A stretch of 23,674 nt of DNA. Origin: a candidate division TA06 bacterium DG_78 (GTDB lineage Bacteria > Hydrothermota > Tepidihabitantia > SM23-42). A model generated the notes under the pieces. That model saw only the letters and a list, made by a program, of their open reading frames with translations. It did no database searches and was not told the origin of the DNA. Each line of letters begins with the position of its first letter. The stretch's first letter is position 1. The position numbers and the translations under genes were made by a program. The DNA lies in assembly GCA_001303225.1 (NCBI GenBank), contig LJNI01000009.1, positions 1 to 23,674 on the forward strand, written 5' to 3'. Of the stretch, positions 22,908 to 23,674 are shown one piece after another.

Positions 22908-23674
22908 TTATCGAATGAACACTAATTTGCCACCCTTATGTTGCCATGGTGCCTCAAATTTATAGAAATAAATTCCTGCTGTTGCTTGTGAAGTCCATGG
23001 GATCGAATAATAGCCGGCTGCTTTCCTTCCTGATAGCACCTCATCGACCAGTCTTCCTGAAACATCATAGATTCTGAGTCTTACAGTAGTAGCTTCAGAA
23101 AGTACCAGATTGAACACTGCATGACCTTGAGCCGGATTATTTTTTAAGCCGAATGAGAAGCGTATGGGTTTATCTGAATCTTCTTCAGTAACACCAGGAT
23201 CATACGTTTCTATTATTTTTACTAAACTATCATTGGCAGGATTTACATCACCTGGAAGCTGAGTATAGACGGTTACTGTATAGGGACCAGCTGAGAACAT
23301 AAAGTCAGGAGAGAATGTAATTTGTATACTATCGCCAGGCGTAAGATCAGTGACAGTTTCAGTTGAAGAATATCCACCAGGATTGATTTCACAGGTGACA
23401 TCAAAGGTTTCTGTATCAGTGCCGATGTTTTTTACAGTTGCCTGAGGATTGAGTGTCGTGTCTTCAGGAAGAGATGAAGAAATATCAATAGATATTGTCC
23501 CAACATCTTGAACAACCGGATCGAGATTATTTTCCCACCAGGTTATTTCGTTGGCAGAATACGCAGCGCCTAAGACATCTACATCGTAATCATCGTCAAG
23601 GTCAATGGCATGCACAGACCAGGCACCGTTGAAACTATCAGCGATTGTGTGCTGAATGAAATTTTCATCTCCAT
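22908..23674 (-). CDS. FG-GAP repeat protein with CARDB-like domain and type A C-terminal domain (5' end outside window)
   Basis: The frame is open to the right edge; the residues upstream of GTG 23615 (GDENFIQHTIADSFNGAWSV) continue an FG-GAP repeat, so that GTG is internal. In order: the last FG-GAP repeat (DLDDDYDVDVLGAAYSANE, ITWWENN); a CARDB-like Ig domain (VGTISIDISSSLPEDTTLNP, VKNIGTDTETFDVT, GDSIQITFSPDF, NPANDSLV); and the sorting tail (FNLVLSEATTVRLRIYDVSG, RLVDEVLSGRKAAGYY, ATAGIYFYKF, GGKLVFIR). The repeat matches those of the gene at 21054, so the two are relatives in one cluster. It is probably exported through the same route. The N-terminus, with the signal peptide and most repeats, is not visible. 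Confidence 0.85.
   Translation of the reverse strand, partial: GDENFIQHTIADSFNGAWSVHAIDLDDDYDVDVLGAAYSANEITWWENNLDPVVQDVGTISIDISSSLPEDTTLNPQATVKNIGTDTETFDVTCEINPGGYSSTETVTDLTPGDSIQITFSPDFMFSAGPYTVTVYTQLPGDVNPANDSLVKIIETYDPGVTEEDSDKPIRFSFGLKNNPAQGHAVFNLVLSEATTVRLRIYDVSGRLVDEVLSGRKAAGYYSIPWTSQATAGIYFYKFEAPWQHKGGKLVFIR

Noticed and set aside
1..23674. CRISPR array, prophage or intact insertion sequence
   Set aside because: No regularly spaced direct repeats, cas genes, phage structural genes or transposase were seen; the Xer recombinase is in a housekeeping operon.

Overview
The window is bacterial, of moderate G+C by eye, with tightly packed housekeeping operons set among genes for large exported proteins. 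Four large proteins end in a FlgD-like / type A (T9SS-like) C-terminal domain; they include a gingipain-type C25 protease, two beta-propeller proteins and FG-GAP proteins. That mix, together with two-subunit glycyl-tRNA synthetase, bacterial MurA and a short IspG, suits an uncultivated lineage such as candidate phylum WOR-3 (Stahlbacteria) or another FCB-related group. The phylum is inferred from family content, not shown by a marker gene.

Layout. 1-3100 (minus): HD-domain protein, glyQ and glyS (cut by the window edge) in 4-base stop/start overlaps. 3191-9219 (plus): a divergent probable lipoprotein, then a zinc-ribbon protein, the C25 protease, an ACT-domain protein and a small membrane protein. 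9240-10158: a minus-strand membrane protein, a 104-bp element with inverted-repeat ends, a strongly promoted 49-residue arginine-rich ORF and a run of RNA-type hairpins. 10159-14865 (minus): two paralogous eight-repeat propeller proteins, separated by a 798-bp gap. 15231-20273 (minus): murA, ispG, a class I glutamine amidotransferase, an M24 peptidase and a XerC/D recombinase, nearly all overlapping. 20663-23674 (minus): two FG-GAP proteins, each followed by a small signal-peptide protein.

How the parts fit. The housekeeping clusters serve translation (GlyQS), isoprenoid precursors (IspG), peptidoglycan (MurA) and chromosome-dimer resolution (XerC/D). The rest is mostly exported. The C25 protease carries the same class of C-terminal domain as the propeller and FG-GAP proteins, so one secretion and surface-attachment route is likely; no component of that machinery is encoded here.

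The clearest non-genic signal is promoter architecture. Five good sigma70-type promoters all have exactly 16 bp between -35 and -10, and all lie almost on top of the start codon. At three of them (murA, the HD-glyQS operon, the lipoprotein gene) the predicted mRNA is leaderless or nearly so; at the other two the leader is only about 10 nt and holds a Shine-Dalgarno. Strong hairpins without a U-tract follow several genes.
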